64,000 bases of DNA from Mangrovibacillus cuniculi (GCF_015482585.1 NZ_CP049742.1:454501-518500); one strand, 5' to 3'; shown: positions 42,799 through 50,068, counted from the first letter of the stretch. Notes: generated by a model from the letters alone, not told the origin. A program made the numbers and translations.

Positions 42799-42879
42799 AT
42801 TAATCAAAAAAAATTGATTAATTTAGTTGCAAAAATCATCCAATAGAATATAATGGAATTACATCAAGAAAAATTGATG
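42799..42879 (+). promoter_or_regulatory. arsR1 promoter with two ArsR operators
   Basis: TTGCAA (42827-42832) and TATAAT (42849-42854) are 16 bases apart. The dyad ATTAATCAA-six-TTGATTAAT (42799-42822) lies upstream and CATCAA-six-TTGATG (42862-42879) downstream. The ATCAA-N6-TTGAT form is that of ArsR-family operators. It predicts autoregulation of arsR1 and the permease. Confidence 0.82.
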
Positions 42880-42894
42880 GAAGGAGAGAGTGAG

Positions 42895-43182
42895 ATGACG
42901 AACTTCACTATTTACGAACAAAAGTTCAAAGCATTGGCAGACGAGAAAAGGTTACACATTATCAATATTTTAGCAACTAAGGGGAGCCAGTGTGTTTGCG
43001 ATTTAACGCCTATTCTGGAAATGCCGCAATCGAAATTATCTTATCACTTAAAGATTTTGTTAGATGCAGAATTAATCACCAAAGAACAACGAGGGACTTG
43101 GAATTATTATTCATTAAACGAACAGAGCGTTCAATCTTTGTTATCTAGTGAACTATGTTGTGTGTTTCTTCCTTCCAAATAA
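42895..43182 (+). CDS. arsR: ArsR-family repressor
   Basis: A 95-residue winged-helix repressor of the ArsR/SmtB family. The DNA-reading helix is in LTPILEMPQSKLSYHLKILL (about residues 37-56). Metal-site cysteines are Cys33 and Cys35 in QCVCDL, with a further pair, Cys88-Cys89, at the C-terminus, so As(III)/Sb(III) sensing is likely. The ATG at 42895 follows AAGGAGAGAG. Four operator-like dyads flank it. An in-frame upstream ATG at 42853 lies on the promoter -10 and is rejected. Confidence 0.9.
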   Translation: MTNFTIYEQKFKALADEKRLHIINILATKGSQCVCDLTPILEMPQSKLSYHLKILLDAELITKEQRGTWNYYSLNEQSVQSLLSSELCCVFLPSK

Positions 43183-43197
43183 GAAACATATGCCTGT

Positions 43198-43237
43198 TAA
43201 ATCAATTTTTTTGATTAATTCATCAATATTTTTTGAT
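43198..43237 (+). promoter_or_regulatory. two further ArsR-type operators before arsP
   Basis: TTAATCAA-five-TTGATTAA (43198-43218) and ATCAA-six-TTGAT (43222-43237) lie between arsR1 and the permease gene, just before its GGAGGGG site. They may repress an internal promoter or act as a roadblock. Confidence 0.75.
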
Positions 43238-43253
43238 TAATGGAGGGGTAACT

Positions 43254-44123
43254 ATGTGGGGAGAAATTGGGGAAACTTTTTTCTATTTAGCTTTAGAACT
43301 ATCCACTTTGTTCATTATTATTTCATTTGCTATCCATGCATTACAATCATTCATTCCTTATGAAAAAATTGAACGTTTCTTAAGTGGAAGAAATCGAGGG
43401 ATTGCTGCTACTGGTGCTATTGTATTTGCGTTTGTTACACCGTTTTGTTCATGTTCCACCATCCCTTTGATTGTAAATATGTTAAAAAAGAAAATGCCGT
43501 TTGGGATTGTGATGATCTTTTTATTTGCTTCACCTGTGCTAGATCCAACGATTATAACTTTAATGGGTGTCATTTTGGGATGGAAGGTTGCACTTCTTTA
43601 TACCATCCTCACTATCTTGTTTTCCGTCGTTTTAGGATTTATGTTGGAAGCCTTAGGATTAGAAAAATCAGTAAAGAACGTTGTCTTAATGGGCTATGTA
43701 GAAAGAGAGAAGCGTTTTGAATGGAGAGCAGCTTGGAATGAAACGATTGGGTTAATGAAAAGTGTACTTCCTTATTTATTGATTGGAGCTGCTGTGGGTG
43801 TAATTATTCAAGGAGCAGTTCCAACAGTATGGATCGCAACAACCTTTGGTAAGGATAGCTGGTGGCTAGTCCCTGTTGCTGCAGTAATCGGAATTCCATT
43901 ATACATTCGCTTAGCTAGTATGATACCAATTTCACAGATTTTAATCATGAAGGGAATGGCACTTGGACCTGTTATGGCTTTGATGATTGCCTCAGCTGGA
44001 GCGAGTTTACCGGAAGTCATATTACTTAAATCTATCTTTAGAGTAAATTTAGTTATTATCTTTGTCAGTTCCGTTATAACTATGGCAACATTGTCTGGTT
44101 TTATCTTTTATATTTTTGGATAA
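43254..44123 (+). CDS. arsP: ArsP-type permease (DUF318)
   Basis: A 289-residue polytopic membrane protein of the permease/DUF318 family with the signature TPFCSCSTIPL (Cys65, Cys67) and a mirrored second half. Family member ArsP of Campylobacter exports methylarsenite and roxarsone-like As(III) compounds. Here the arsR1 operators support organoarsenical or arsenite efflux, although other DUF318 proteins have different substrates. ATG 43254 follows GGAGGGG by about four bases. A 38-residue Cys-pair protein follows 14 bases later. Confidence 0.82.
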   Translation: MWGEIGETFFYLALELSTLFIIISFAIHALQSFIPYEKIERFLSGRNRGIAATGAIVFAFVTPFCSCSTIPLIVNMLKKKMPFGIVMIFLFASPVLDPTIITLMGVILGWKVALLYTILTILFSVVLGFMLEALGLEKSVKNVVLMGYVEREKRFEWRAAWNETIGLMKSVLPYLLIGAAVGVIIQGAVPTVWIATTFGKDSWWLVPVAAVIGIPLYIRLASMIPISQILIMKGMALGPVMALMIASAGASLPEVILLKSIFRVNLVIIFVSSVITMATLSGFIFYIFG

Positions 44124-44137
44124 GGAGGTGAAGGAAA

Positions 44138-44254
44138 ATGAATTTATGGACATTATTGTTTGGAAACAATGAGAAGAAAACGGATTGTTGTTCTTTAAGT
44201 ATTGTAGAGATCAATGACGATAAAGAAGTTTGTTGTGAGAAAGATGAAAAGTGA
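44138..44254 (+). CDS. cysteine-pair miniprotein, 38 aa
   Basis: An ATG at 44138 lies eight bases after AAGGAGGTG, a perfect site, in the arsR1-arsP operon. The product has two vicinal cysteine pairs, Cys17-Cys18 (TDCCS) and Cys32-Cys33 (EVCCE), in an acidic, soluble sequence. Vicinal cysteines are suited to bind trivalent arsenic or another soft metal. A delivery role to ArsP or a buffering role is inferred. I do not recognise a named family. Confidence 0.68.
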   Translation: MNLWTLLFGNNEKKTDCCSLSIVEINDDKEVCCEKDEK

Positions 44255-44281
44255 TTAGGTTGTTATGAGGTAGAAATCACA

Positions 44282-44327
44282 AAAGGATAAGTAGTTTGAA
44301 GTGCCATTTCAAGCTACTTATCCTTTA
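44282..44327. terminator. bidirectional intrinsic terminator
   Basis: AAAGGATAAGTAG pairs with CTACTTATCCTTT (arms within 44282-44326), with further TTGAA/TTCAA pairing inside. It ends the arsP operon and the minus-strand gene ending at 44318. Confidence 0.85.
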
Positions 44328-44776
44328 AGGCGTGATAAGAAAAGTACTATAAGAAATACAAGGATAGGGACGAGAGAAAATAGTAATGTCTTCAGCCAGG
44401 TTATTTTCTTTACTTTCCATTCAATTAATCGATCCATAACAAAGAATAAGAAAGCAGCGATTAAACTGATCTTTCCTAATACAGAGCCAAACAGCAAATG
44501 TAATACAAAGGAAAAAAGGTGAAAAGCATTATTTCTTTTCCATTTTGAAGTAACTTTTAGACTAATCCAATCACTAATCCAAGAGGTGAATCCACCGTAT
44601 AAAAGAATAATAGGAGAAGAGAAGATCCAATAGGTAACCGAGTAAGAAATTGAATCTAAAAAAAATAAAGAAAAAGGGGTAAATGATTTTTCACCATAAG
44701 GATTTAGTATAAATCCTAAAATGATTGGATACATACTCATTGTTAAAGCTGCAGCAGAAATTTTCCTCTTAATCAC
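44318..44776 (-). CDS. integral membrane protein, 152 aa
   Basis: Four hydrophobic segments (about residues 8-25, 48-66, 86-113 and 128-147). GTG start at 44776 directly adjoins the TAG stop of the preceding gene, so translation is coupled. No family is recognised. Its partner at 44777-45085 is also a membrane protein. Confidence 0.62.
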   Translation of the reverse strand: MIKRKISAAALTMSMYPIILGFILNPYGEKSFTPFSLFFLDSISYSVTYWIFSSPIILLYGGFTSWISDWISLKVTSKWKRNNAFHLFSFVLHLLFGSVLGKISLIAAFLFFVMDRLIEWKVKKITWLKTLLFSLVPILVFLIVLFLSRLKG

Positions 44777-45085
44777 CTATCTTCCTCCTCTTCTCCAACT
44801 CCACAATGCTAGAAACAAATATGCACTATTCATCAAAATAAAAGACAAGAAAAGGTACCCGAATAATAAAGATGTAGGATGTTCGTTTGCAGATAATAGA
44901 GTAGCCTCATATGGCATTGGGGGAGTTAAACTAGTTTGATTTTGTTTAACGAAAGCAAAAGGAAAACCGAATGTTACTTCCTCTAATTGTGTTTGATCAT
45001 CTACTGTTGTCGAAGTAACCATCGGACTAAGGATTAGACAAACATTAAGTAAAACACCAAAGAACATAAATTGTTTAAAAGACAT
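44777..45085 (-). CDS. membrane protein with extracytoplasmic loop, 102 aa
   Basis: The product has a hydrophobic N-terminal segment (about residues 6-24, possibly a signal anchor), an outside-type polar middle section and a second helix (about 73-95) ending WSWRRGGR. It is coupled to the downstream membrane protein gene, suggesting a complex. Function is unknown. Confidence 0.62.
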   Translation of the reverse strand: MSFKQFMFFGVLLNVCLILSPMVTSTTVDDQTQLEEVTFGFPFAFVKQNQTSLTPPMPYEATLLSANEHPTSLLFGYLFLSFILMNSAYLFLALWSWRRGGR

Positions 45086-45156
45086 GTGTCACCTCACCAT
45101 ATTATCGCTAGTTTAGCAGTATCATGATAATATGTAAATGAATAGGAGGTTGAGCA

Positions 45157-45324
45157 ATGGGCAATCCAATTAAACTCATGCTATTAGGTATTACCATTCT
45201 ATTAGTGACAATTTTCTTTCAACAAGTTGTATCACCCGTGGGAGGTAATCCTTCTCCGGTTTTACAACTTCTCCTTGTTTTAGGCATAGGTACTACTCTT
45301 GTAGGTTTCTTCAAAAACAAGTAA
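45157..45324 (+). CDS. small membrane protein, 55 aa
   Basis: The ATG at 45157 lies seven bases after AGGAGG. The product has two hydrophobic helices (about residues 6-22 and 34-50) and a basic end FFKNK. It precedes two GNAT genes in line and may be part of their transcript. Function is unknown. Confidence 0.66.
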   Translation: MGNPIKLMLLGITILLVTIFFQQVVSPVGGNPSPVLQLLLVLGIGTTLVGFFKNK

Positions 45325-45337
45325 AGGACGTGTAATA

Positions 45338-45784
45338 ATGAATATTATAACCGTAACGGAAAACCAATTAGGATTGTTAGCGCCATTATTTAATGACTAT
45401 AGAATGTTTTATGAAAAAGAAAGTGATGTAGAGGGAGCAACAGCATTCTTAAAAGAAAGAATAATAAATAAAGAGTCTACTATTTTCCTTGCCATGATTG
45501 ATGCTCAGCCAGTTGGATTCGTTCAGTTGTATCCCGTATTTTCTTCTGTTGCCATGCAGCGAGCATACATTTTGAACGATTTATTTGTAGCAAGTAGTGC
45601 TCGTAAAAGTGGCGTAGGGCAAGCATTGATGGAAAAAGCTTTTGCTTTCTGCCAATCAGAGAATGCTAGATATGTCATGTTAGAAACGGACTTATCGAAT
45701 AAGAAAGCGCAAGCCCTTTATGAAAAAATGGGGATGGTTGTTAATCCAGAAGTGTTGTTCTATGTGAAAGGGTTAGCGGATTAA
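45338..45784 (+). CDS. GNAT family N-acetyltransferase
   Basis: A 148-residue acetyltransferase. Motif A is LNDLFVASSARKSGVGQALM (about residues 75-94) and motif B is DLSNKKAQALYEKMGMVV. It is first of two tandem GNATs (the next begins three bases after its stop). The substrate is unknown. Confidence 0.88.
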   Translation: MNIITVTENQLGLLAPLFNDYRMFYEKESDVEGATAFLKERIINKESTIFLAMIDAQPVGFVQLYPVFSSVAMQRAYILNDLFVASSARKSGVGQALMEKAFAFCQSENARYVMLETDLSNKKAQALYEKMGMVVNPEVLFYVKGLAD

Positions 45785-45787
45785 GGT

Positions 45788-46213
45788 ATGGGAAATTTAA
45801 TAGAACTTACAACAGAGCAACAATTAATCGATGTTTTTCCGATTATGAATCAATTAAGAATCGATCTTTCCTTACAAGAGTTTTTGACCTTATTTTCCCA
45901 AATGAAAAAGGAAGCATATCAACTTTTTGGTTGGCAAATGAATGATAAAATTGTTGGTTTAGCGGGTGTGGCTTTCCGCACGAACCTTTATAATGGAAGG
46001 CATCTTTATATTTATGATTTAATTACGGATGAAAAAGAACGTTCAAAAGGGTATGGAGATGCATTATTATTAGCGCTGCACTCCTTAGCGAAGGAAAACG
46101 GTGCGAAGTATGTAGCATTGGAATCTGGCTTACAAAGAATAGATGCTCATCGTTTCTATGAAGAGAAGATGTGCTATGACAAATGGTGTTATTCGTATAG
46201 AAAAGAGTTGTAA
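45788..46213 (+). CDS. GNAT family N-acetyltransferase
   Basis: A 141-residue acetyltransferase. Motif A is YDLITDEKERSKGYGDALL (about residues 76-94) and motif B is LQRIDAHRFYEEKMCYDK. It is translationally coupled to the previous GNAT gene, and its TAATG stop/start overlaps the next small disrupted frame. Confidence 0.87.
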   Translation: MGNLIELTTEQQLIDVFPIMNQLRIDLSLQEFLTLFSQMKKEAYQLFGWQMNDKIVGLAGVAFRTNLYNGRHLYIYDLITDEKERSKGYGDALLLALHSLAKENGAKYVALESGLQRIDAHRFYEEKMCYDKWCYSYRKEL

Positions 46214-46377
46214 TGTCTACTTTCATTGTATTATTTCTTTCACTTAGTATTGGTGGTATTTAGGGAGTCTTTCTTGCAGAAACTTCTGCCTTAGCTATAC
46301 CTGCATTGTTGGGAGCTAATCTAATAGTAGTAATTGTCATTTTAATTGAATTGCAGAGAAGTCTTAGAAACGGTTAA
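46213..46377 (+). pseudogene. small membrane protein with in-frame TAG
   Basis: An ATG overlaps the previous stop (TAATG at 46211-46215) and reads MSTFIVLFLSLSIGGI, then TAG at 46261-46263. The same frame then continues GVFLAETSALAIPALL and a second helix to TAA 46375. Removing the TAG gives a coherent 54-residue two-helix protein. It may be a nonsense mutation, a read-through stop or an error. Confidence 0.55.
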
Positions 46378-46439
46378 AGATAGAAACGAATGATAATAAG
46401 CTTTTTCTAATGGAGAAAAAACTATTGAGGAGATTACAT

Positions 46440-47111
46440 ATGATTAAAGCAATCATTTTTGATTTCGACGGATTAATTATTGATACAGAGACAATTTGGT
46501 ATGAAGCGTTTAAACAAGTTGTAGAACAAAAACATAAAAAAGAGCTAACTATCGAACGTTTTTCTACGTGTATAGGAACGGGTAATAATGTCCTAGAAGC
46601 GGCAATAAGAGAATTGGTTGGGGAATCATTAGAATTCGATAAGATGGAAGAAGCTTCTTTTGCTCTGTATAAAGAATTACTACTTCATCCCGTTTTACGA
46701 GATGGTGTTCTTGATTACCTACAAGAAGCGAAAGCAAACGGTATTCGAATTGCTTTAGCATCTAGCTCATCAAGGTCTTGGATTGAAGGATACCTACAGC
46801 AACTTGGCATATTAGAATACTTCGAGGTAATCAATACAAAAAATGATGTAAAAAATGTGAAACCAGATCCGGAACTGTACCTTAAGACATTAAAGGATTG
46901 TAACCTATCTGCTAAGGAGGCGGTTGTGTTTGAAGATTCCTTAAACGGTTTAAGAGCAGCGAAGGCAGCTGGAATTACTTGTGTTGTGGTACCAAATCCA
47001 GTTACTGTACATATGCCGTTTGAACAGCATGATTTTAAGTTGAATTCCATGAAAGACATGAGTTTGCTTGAATTACTTAAGCAATTAGAAGCGACTAGAG
47101 TGACAAAATAA
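46440..47111 (+). CDS. HAD-IA hydrolase (beta-phosphoglucomutase-like, YhcW-type)
   Basis: A 223-residue HAD phosphatase. Motif I is FDFDGLIIDTE (Asp8, Asp10), motif II is ALASSSSRSW, the motif III Lys is in VKPDPELY, and motif IV is FEDSLNGLRAAKAAG. A helical cap lies at about residues 17-80. The match to B. subtilis YhcW is good over its length. ATG 46440 follows GAGGAGATT. A strong terminator follows. Confidence 0.87.
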   Translation: MIKAIIFDFDGLIIDTETIWYEAFKQVVEQKHKKELTIERFSTCIGTGNNVLEAAIRELVGESLEFDKMEEASFALYKELLLHPVLRDGVLDYLQEAKANGIRIALASSSSRSWIEGYLQQLGILEYFEVINTKNDVKNVKPDPELYLKTLKDCNLSAKEAVVFEDSLNGLRAAKAAGITCVVVPNPVTVHMPFEQHDFKLNSMKDMSLLELLKQLEATRVTK

Positions 47112-47118
47112 TTCTAAG

Positions 47119-47156
47119 ACAGTTTTCTAACCACCATTAGAAAACTGTTTTTTTTA
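47119..47156 (+). terminator. intrinsic terminator
   Basis: ACAGTTTTCTAA (47119-47130) pairs perfectly with TTAGAAAACTGT (47137-47148), followed by eight T. Confidence 0.92.
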
Positions 47157-47166
47157 CGTCTTTGTG

Positions 47167-47216
47167 TTTACAAAAACATATAATTATTTTATTATATAAG
47201 CGGTTGATTATATAAG
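47167..47216 (+). promoter_or_regulatory. ars operon promoter and candidate operator
   Basis: TTTACA (47167-47172) and TATTAT (47190-47195) are 17 bases apart. The 10-mer ATTATATAAG occurs at 47191-47200 and 47207-47216. Since TTATATAA is itself palindromic, this is a TTATATAA-N8-TTATATAA dyad covering -10 to +1, suited to ArsR2. It differs completely from the arsR1 operators. Confidence 0.7.
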
Positions 47217-47232
47217 TGAGGAGGAAACGATT

Positions 47233-47577
47233 TTGTTACAAACGGTCGTAGACATAGAGCAAGCAAGCAATGTACTTAAATTACTTGGTGACAAAACACG
47301 ATTAACCATGATGAAGATGTTACAGTCTAATGATTGTTGCGTGTGTGAATTTACTGCAGTCTTTCAAACTAGCCAGCCAGCGATTAGCCAGCATCTACGT
47401 AAATTACGAGATGTTGGATTGGTAAAGGAAACTAGAAAAGGACAGTGGATTTTTTATTCACTAAATAAAGACTCAGATTACTACTTTATGGTCGAAGAAG
47501 TATTATCTTTCTTACCAAATCAAGATCATAAAATAAAAGAATTAGAAGCACAAGGATTACGTATTTCTTGTGATTAA
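47233..47577 (+). CDS. arsR: ArsR-family arsenite repressor
   Basis: A 114-residue winged-helix repressor. The recognition helix is TAVFQTSQPAISQHLRKL (about residues 41-58). Metal-site Cys35, Cys36 and Cys38 (DCCVCEF) lie in the ArsR alpha-3 position. It is first gene of arsR-arsB-arsC-phosphatase. The TTG start follows GAGGAGG. Its closeness to arsR1 (4 kb) with a different operator suggests two independently controlled arsenic responses. Confidence 0.9.
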   Translation: MLQTVVDIEQASNVLKLLGDKTRLTMMKMLQSNDCCVCEFTAVFQTSQPAISQHLRKLRDVGLVKETRKGQWIFYSLNKDSDYYFMVEEVLSFLPNQDHKIKELEAQGLRISCD

Positions 47578-47592
47578 TTGGAGGGTATTTTT

Positions 47593-48888
47593 GTGACACC
47601 TGTCATTTTAGCAATTCTTATCTTCCTGCTTACATTAACGTTAGTTATTTGGCAACCAAAAGGCCTATCAATTGGATGGTCTGCATGCGGTGGAGCAGTG
47701 TTAGCGTTACTTGTAGGTGTGGTAGATTTTACAGATGTTATCGACGTAACATCGATTGTATGGAATGCAACATTGGCGTTTATTGGAATTATCATTTTTT
47801 CTTTAATTTTAGACGAAATTGGCTTCTTTGAGTGGGCGGCTCTGCACATGGCTCGAGCTGCGAAAGGAAACGGAGTTCGTATGTTTGTGTACGTAATCCT
47901 TCTTGGAGCTATCGTAGCTGCCTTATTTGCTAACGACGGAGCTGCACTTATCTTAACACCAATCGTTTTAGCAATGGTTCGAAATCTTAATTTCAGCGAA
48001 AAAATGATATTCCCTTTCATCATCGCAAGTGGATTCATTGCAGATACGACTTCCCTACCTCTAGTAGTAAGTAACTTGGTAAATATCGTATCAGCAGATT
48101 TCTTTGGAATTGGATTCGTGGAATATGCATCTCGCATGATTGTGCCAAACTTCTTCTCATTAGGCGCAAGTATCTTGGTCTTATATTTATTTTTCCGAAA
48201 AAGCATCCCTGGAAATTATGATGTAAAGCAGTTAAAAGAACCTAGAGAAGCCATTAAAGATATGCGTATGTTTAAGCTTTCTTGGGTAGCTTTAGCAGTT
48301 CTGCTTGTTGGTTATTTTGGCGGGGAGTTTGCGGGAGTACCTGTTTCTTTTGTAGCACTGACGGTTGCCGGGATTCTACTATTGTTCTCACGCAAGAGTG
48401 ATGCAGTGCACATTCCGACAGTGATAAAAGGCGCTCCATGGGCAATTGTCTTCTTCTCTATTGGAATGTACGTGGTAGTCTATAGCCTTCGAAATGTTGG
48501 GTTAACAAGTTTATTGGCGGACGTAATACAGTGGACGGCAGATCATGGACTGTTCGCAGCGACGATTGGGATGGGCTTTATCGCAGCCATTCTTTCATCT
48601 GTTATGAATAACATGCCAACTGTTATGATTGATGCACTTGCTATTGCAGAAACAGATACAACAGGCGTCATAAGAGAAGCGCTGATTTATGCAAATGTTA
48701 TTGGTTCTGACTTGGGACCAAAAATAACGCCGATTGGATCGCTCGCTACTTTACTGTGGCTTCACGTTTTATCGCTAAAAGGCGTCAAAATCTCATGGGG
48801 TACTTATTTTAAAACAGGTATCATTTTAACTATACCAACATTATTTATTACCTTGGTTGGTCTATATATTTGGTTATTAATTATCTAA
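47593..48888 (+). CDS. arsB: arsenite efflux transporter
   Basis: A 431-residue membrane transporter of the ArsB type (ion-transporter superfamily) that exports As(III)/Sb(III). Typical segments are [11 protein letters not shown]-like [16 protein letters not shown] (about residues 117-132), [19 protein letters not shown] and [13 protein letters not shown]. About 10-12 hydrophobic helices are visible. GTG 47593 lies seven bases after TTGGAGGG. The in-frame TTG at 47578 is that site itself. It lies 15 bases after arsR2. Confidence 0.93.
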   Translation: MTPVILAILIFLLTLTLVIWQPKGLSIGWSACGGAVLALLVGVVDFTDVIDVTSIVWNATLAFIGIIIFSLILDEIGFFEWAALHMARAAKGNGVRMFVYVILLGAIVAALFANDGAALILTPIVLAMVRNLNFSEKMIFPFIIASGFIADTTSLPLVVSNLVNIVSADFFGIGFVEYASRMIVPNFFSLGASILVLYLFFRKSIPGNYDVKQLKEPREAIKDMRMFKLSWVALAVLLVGYFGGEFAGVPVSFVALTVAGILLLFSRKSDAVHIPTVIKGAPWAIVFFSIGMYVVVYSLRNVGLTSLLADVIQWTADHGLFAATIGMGFIAAILSSVMNNMPTVMIDALAIAETDTTGVIREALIYANVIGSDLGPKITPIGSLATLLWLHVLSLKGVKISWGTYFKTGIILTIPTLFITLVGLYIWLLII

Positions 48889-48916
48889 AACATCCACTTG
48901 AAAAGGAGCAATAACA

Positions 48917-49336
48917 ATGACAAAAAAAACACTATACTTCTTATGTACAGGTAACTCTTGCCGAAGCCAAATGGCAGAAGGATGGGGCAAAAAACTTCTT
49001 GGTGATGAGTGGGTTGTGAAAAGCGCTGGTTTAGAAGCGCATGGATTAAATCCAAACGCTGTGAAAGCAATGGCGGAGATTGACATGGATATCACAAATC
49101 AAACTTCTGACACGATCGATCCTGAAATTTTAAATAATGCAGACCTAGTTGTTACACTTTGTGGGCATGCTGCAGACCACTGTCCAGTGACACCTCCTCA
49201 CGTCAAACGTGTTCACTGGGGATTTGATGACCCAGCGAAAGCAGAAGGAACAGAAGAGGAGAAGTGGGCATTCTTCCAACGAGTTCGTGATGAGATTGGT
49301 GAGCGAATCGAGCGTTTTGCGAAGACAGGAGAATAA
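48917..49336 (+). CDS. arsC: thioredoxin-coupled arsenate reductase
   Basis: A 139-residue low-molecular-weight-phosphatase-fold ArsC that reduces arsenate to arsenite for ArsB. The P-loop is CTGNSCRS with Cys10 as nucleophile. The shuttle cysteines are Cys82 and Cys89 in [10 protein letters not shown], exactly as in B. subtilis/S. aureus ArsC. It is third in the ars operon. Confidence 0.95.
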   Translation: MTKKTLYFLCTGNSCRSQMAEGWGKKLLGDEWVVKSAGLEAHGLNPNAVKAMAEIDMDITNQTSDTIDPEILNNADLVVTLCGHAADHCPVTPPHVKRVHWGFDDPAKAEGTEEEKWAFFQRVRDEIGERIERFAKTGE

Positions 49337-49341
49337 TGACG

Positions 49342-49758
49342 ATGACGAAAAATTATCAAGAGCTAATTCCTGGTCGAGTTTATATCGGTGGAGCAGATGA
49401 CCTTTCTGTTGCTTTAGAAAACGAGAAGATTGATGTTGCGTATGATTTACGTGCAGAAGCAGGCGAATCATTATTCGAAAACCACAAACATACACCAATC
49501 GTGGACGATGCAGCAAATCAAGATGAGTCGATTCGACATGCGGTTTCAGAAATCGTTCATTCTTACAACGAAGGTAAAAACATCTATTTCCACTGCCAAG
49601 GTGGAAGCAATCGTACGGGTACTGTAGCGATAGGAACCTTGCTTTCTTTGGAGCTAGCAAAATCAATGGATGATGCGGAATTACAAGCAAAGTCTGCCCG
49701 TCCAAAAATTAATGTGAAGCCAGAAATGAAAGAAGCATTGGCGAGATTATATAAATAA
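49342..49758 (+). CDS. dual-specificity/tyrosine phosphatase-like protein in ars operon
   Basis: A 138-residue protein with the Cys-phosphatase P-loop HCQGGSNRTG (about residues 89-98; Cys90 and Arg96 catalytic) and an Asp-containing segment IVDDAANQDE that could supply the general acid. It resembles dual-specificity phosphatases rather than ArsC. AGGAG near 49328 suits ATG 49342; ATG 49336 overlaps the arsC stop. A terminator follows directly, so it is the last ars gene. Its role in arsenic metabolism is unproved. Confidence 0.83.
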   Translation: MTKNYQELIPGRVYIGGADDLSVALENEKIDVAYDLRAEAGESLFENHKHTPIVDDAANQDESIRHAVSEIVHSYNEGKNIYFHCQGGSNRTGTVAIGTLLSLELAKSMDDAELQAKSARPKINVKPEMKEALARLYK

Positions 49759-49765
49759 TTTTTTC

Positions 49766-49812
49766 AAACCGTTAGGAAAGGGAGTGACTACTTTTCTAGC
49801 GGTTTTTTTTGG
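49766..49812 (+). terminator. ars operon terminator
   Basis: AAACCGTTAGGAAA (49766-49779) pairs with TTTTCTAGCGGTTT (49792-49805) with two mismatches, followed by eight T. Confidence 0.85.
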
Positions 49813-49819
49813 TGATTGG

Positions 49820-50068
49820 GGGAGAGTGAGGACCGCCAGCAAGCAAAGAAGGCGGTCAAAAGTGGAAAAAACAGAAGTAGAGGACCGTCAGCAACCGGAG
49901 AAGGTCGTCAAAAGTGGTGGAAGCCGAAAGTGAGGACCATCAGCAAGCGGAGAAGGTCGTCAAAAGTGGTGAAAGCGGAAGTAGAGGACCGTCAGCGAGC
50001 GGAGAAGGTCGTCAAAAGTGGTGAAAGCGGAAGTAGAGGACCGTCTTCCATGGGAAGCGGTCCTCTAG
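49820..50068 (+). repeat. tandem array A8, 52-bp unit, about 5 copies
   Basis: GGACC starts lie at 49830, 49882, 49934, 49986 and 50038, 52 bases apart. The first copy has a perfect dyad GACCGCC...GGCGGTC. Later copies have GACCGTC/GGTCGTC, with only GACC/GGTC kept. The tail is AAAAGTGGTGAAAGCGGAAG. Five AGCGG lie on the plus strand. The last copy ends in a long hairpin, AGAGGACCG (50035-50043) with CGGTCCTCT (50058-50066). It lies between convergent genes. Confidence 0.93.

Noticed and set aside
49820-50068. A8 as a SpoIIIE recognition (SRS, GAGAAGGG) cluster
   Set aside because: The units contain GAGAAGGT, not the exact octamer. I cannot support it without genome-wide statistics.
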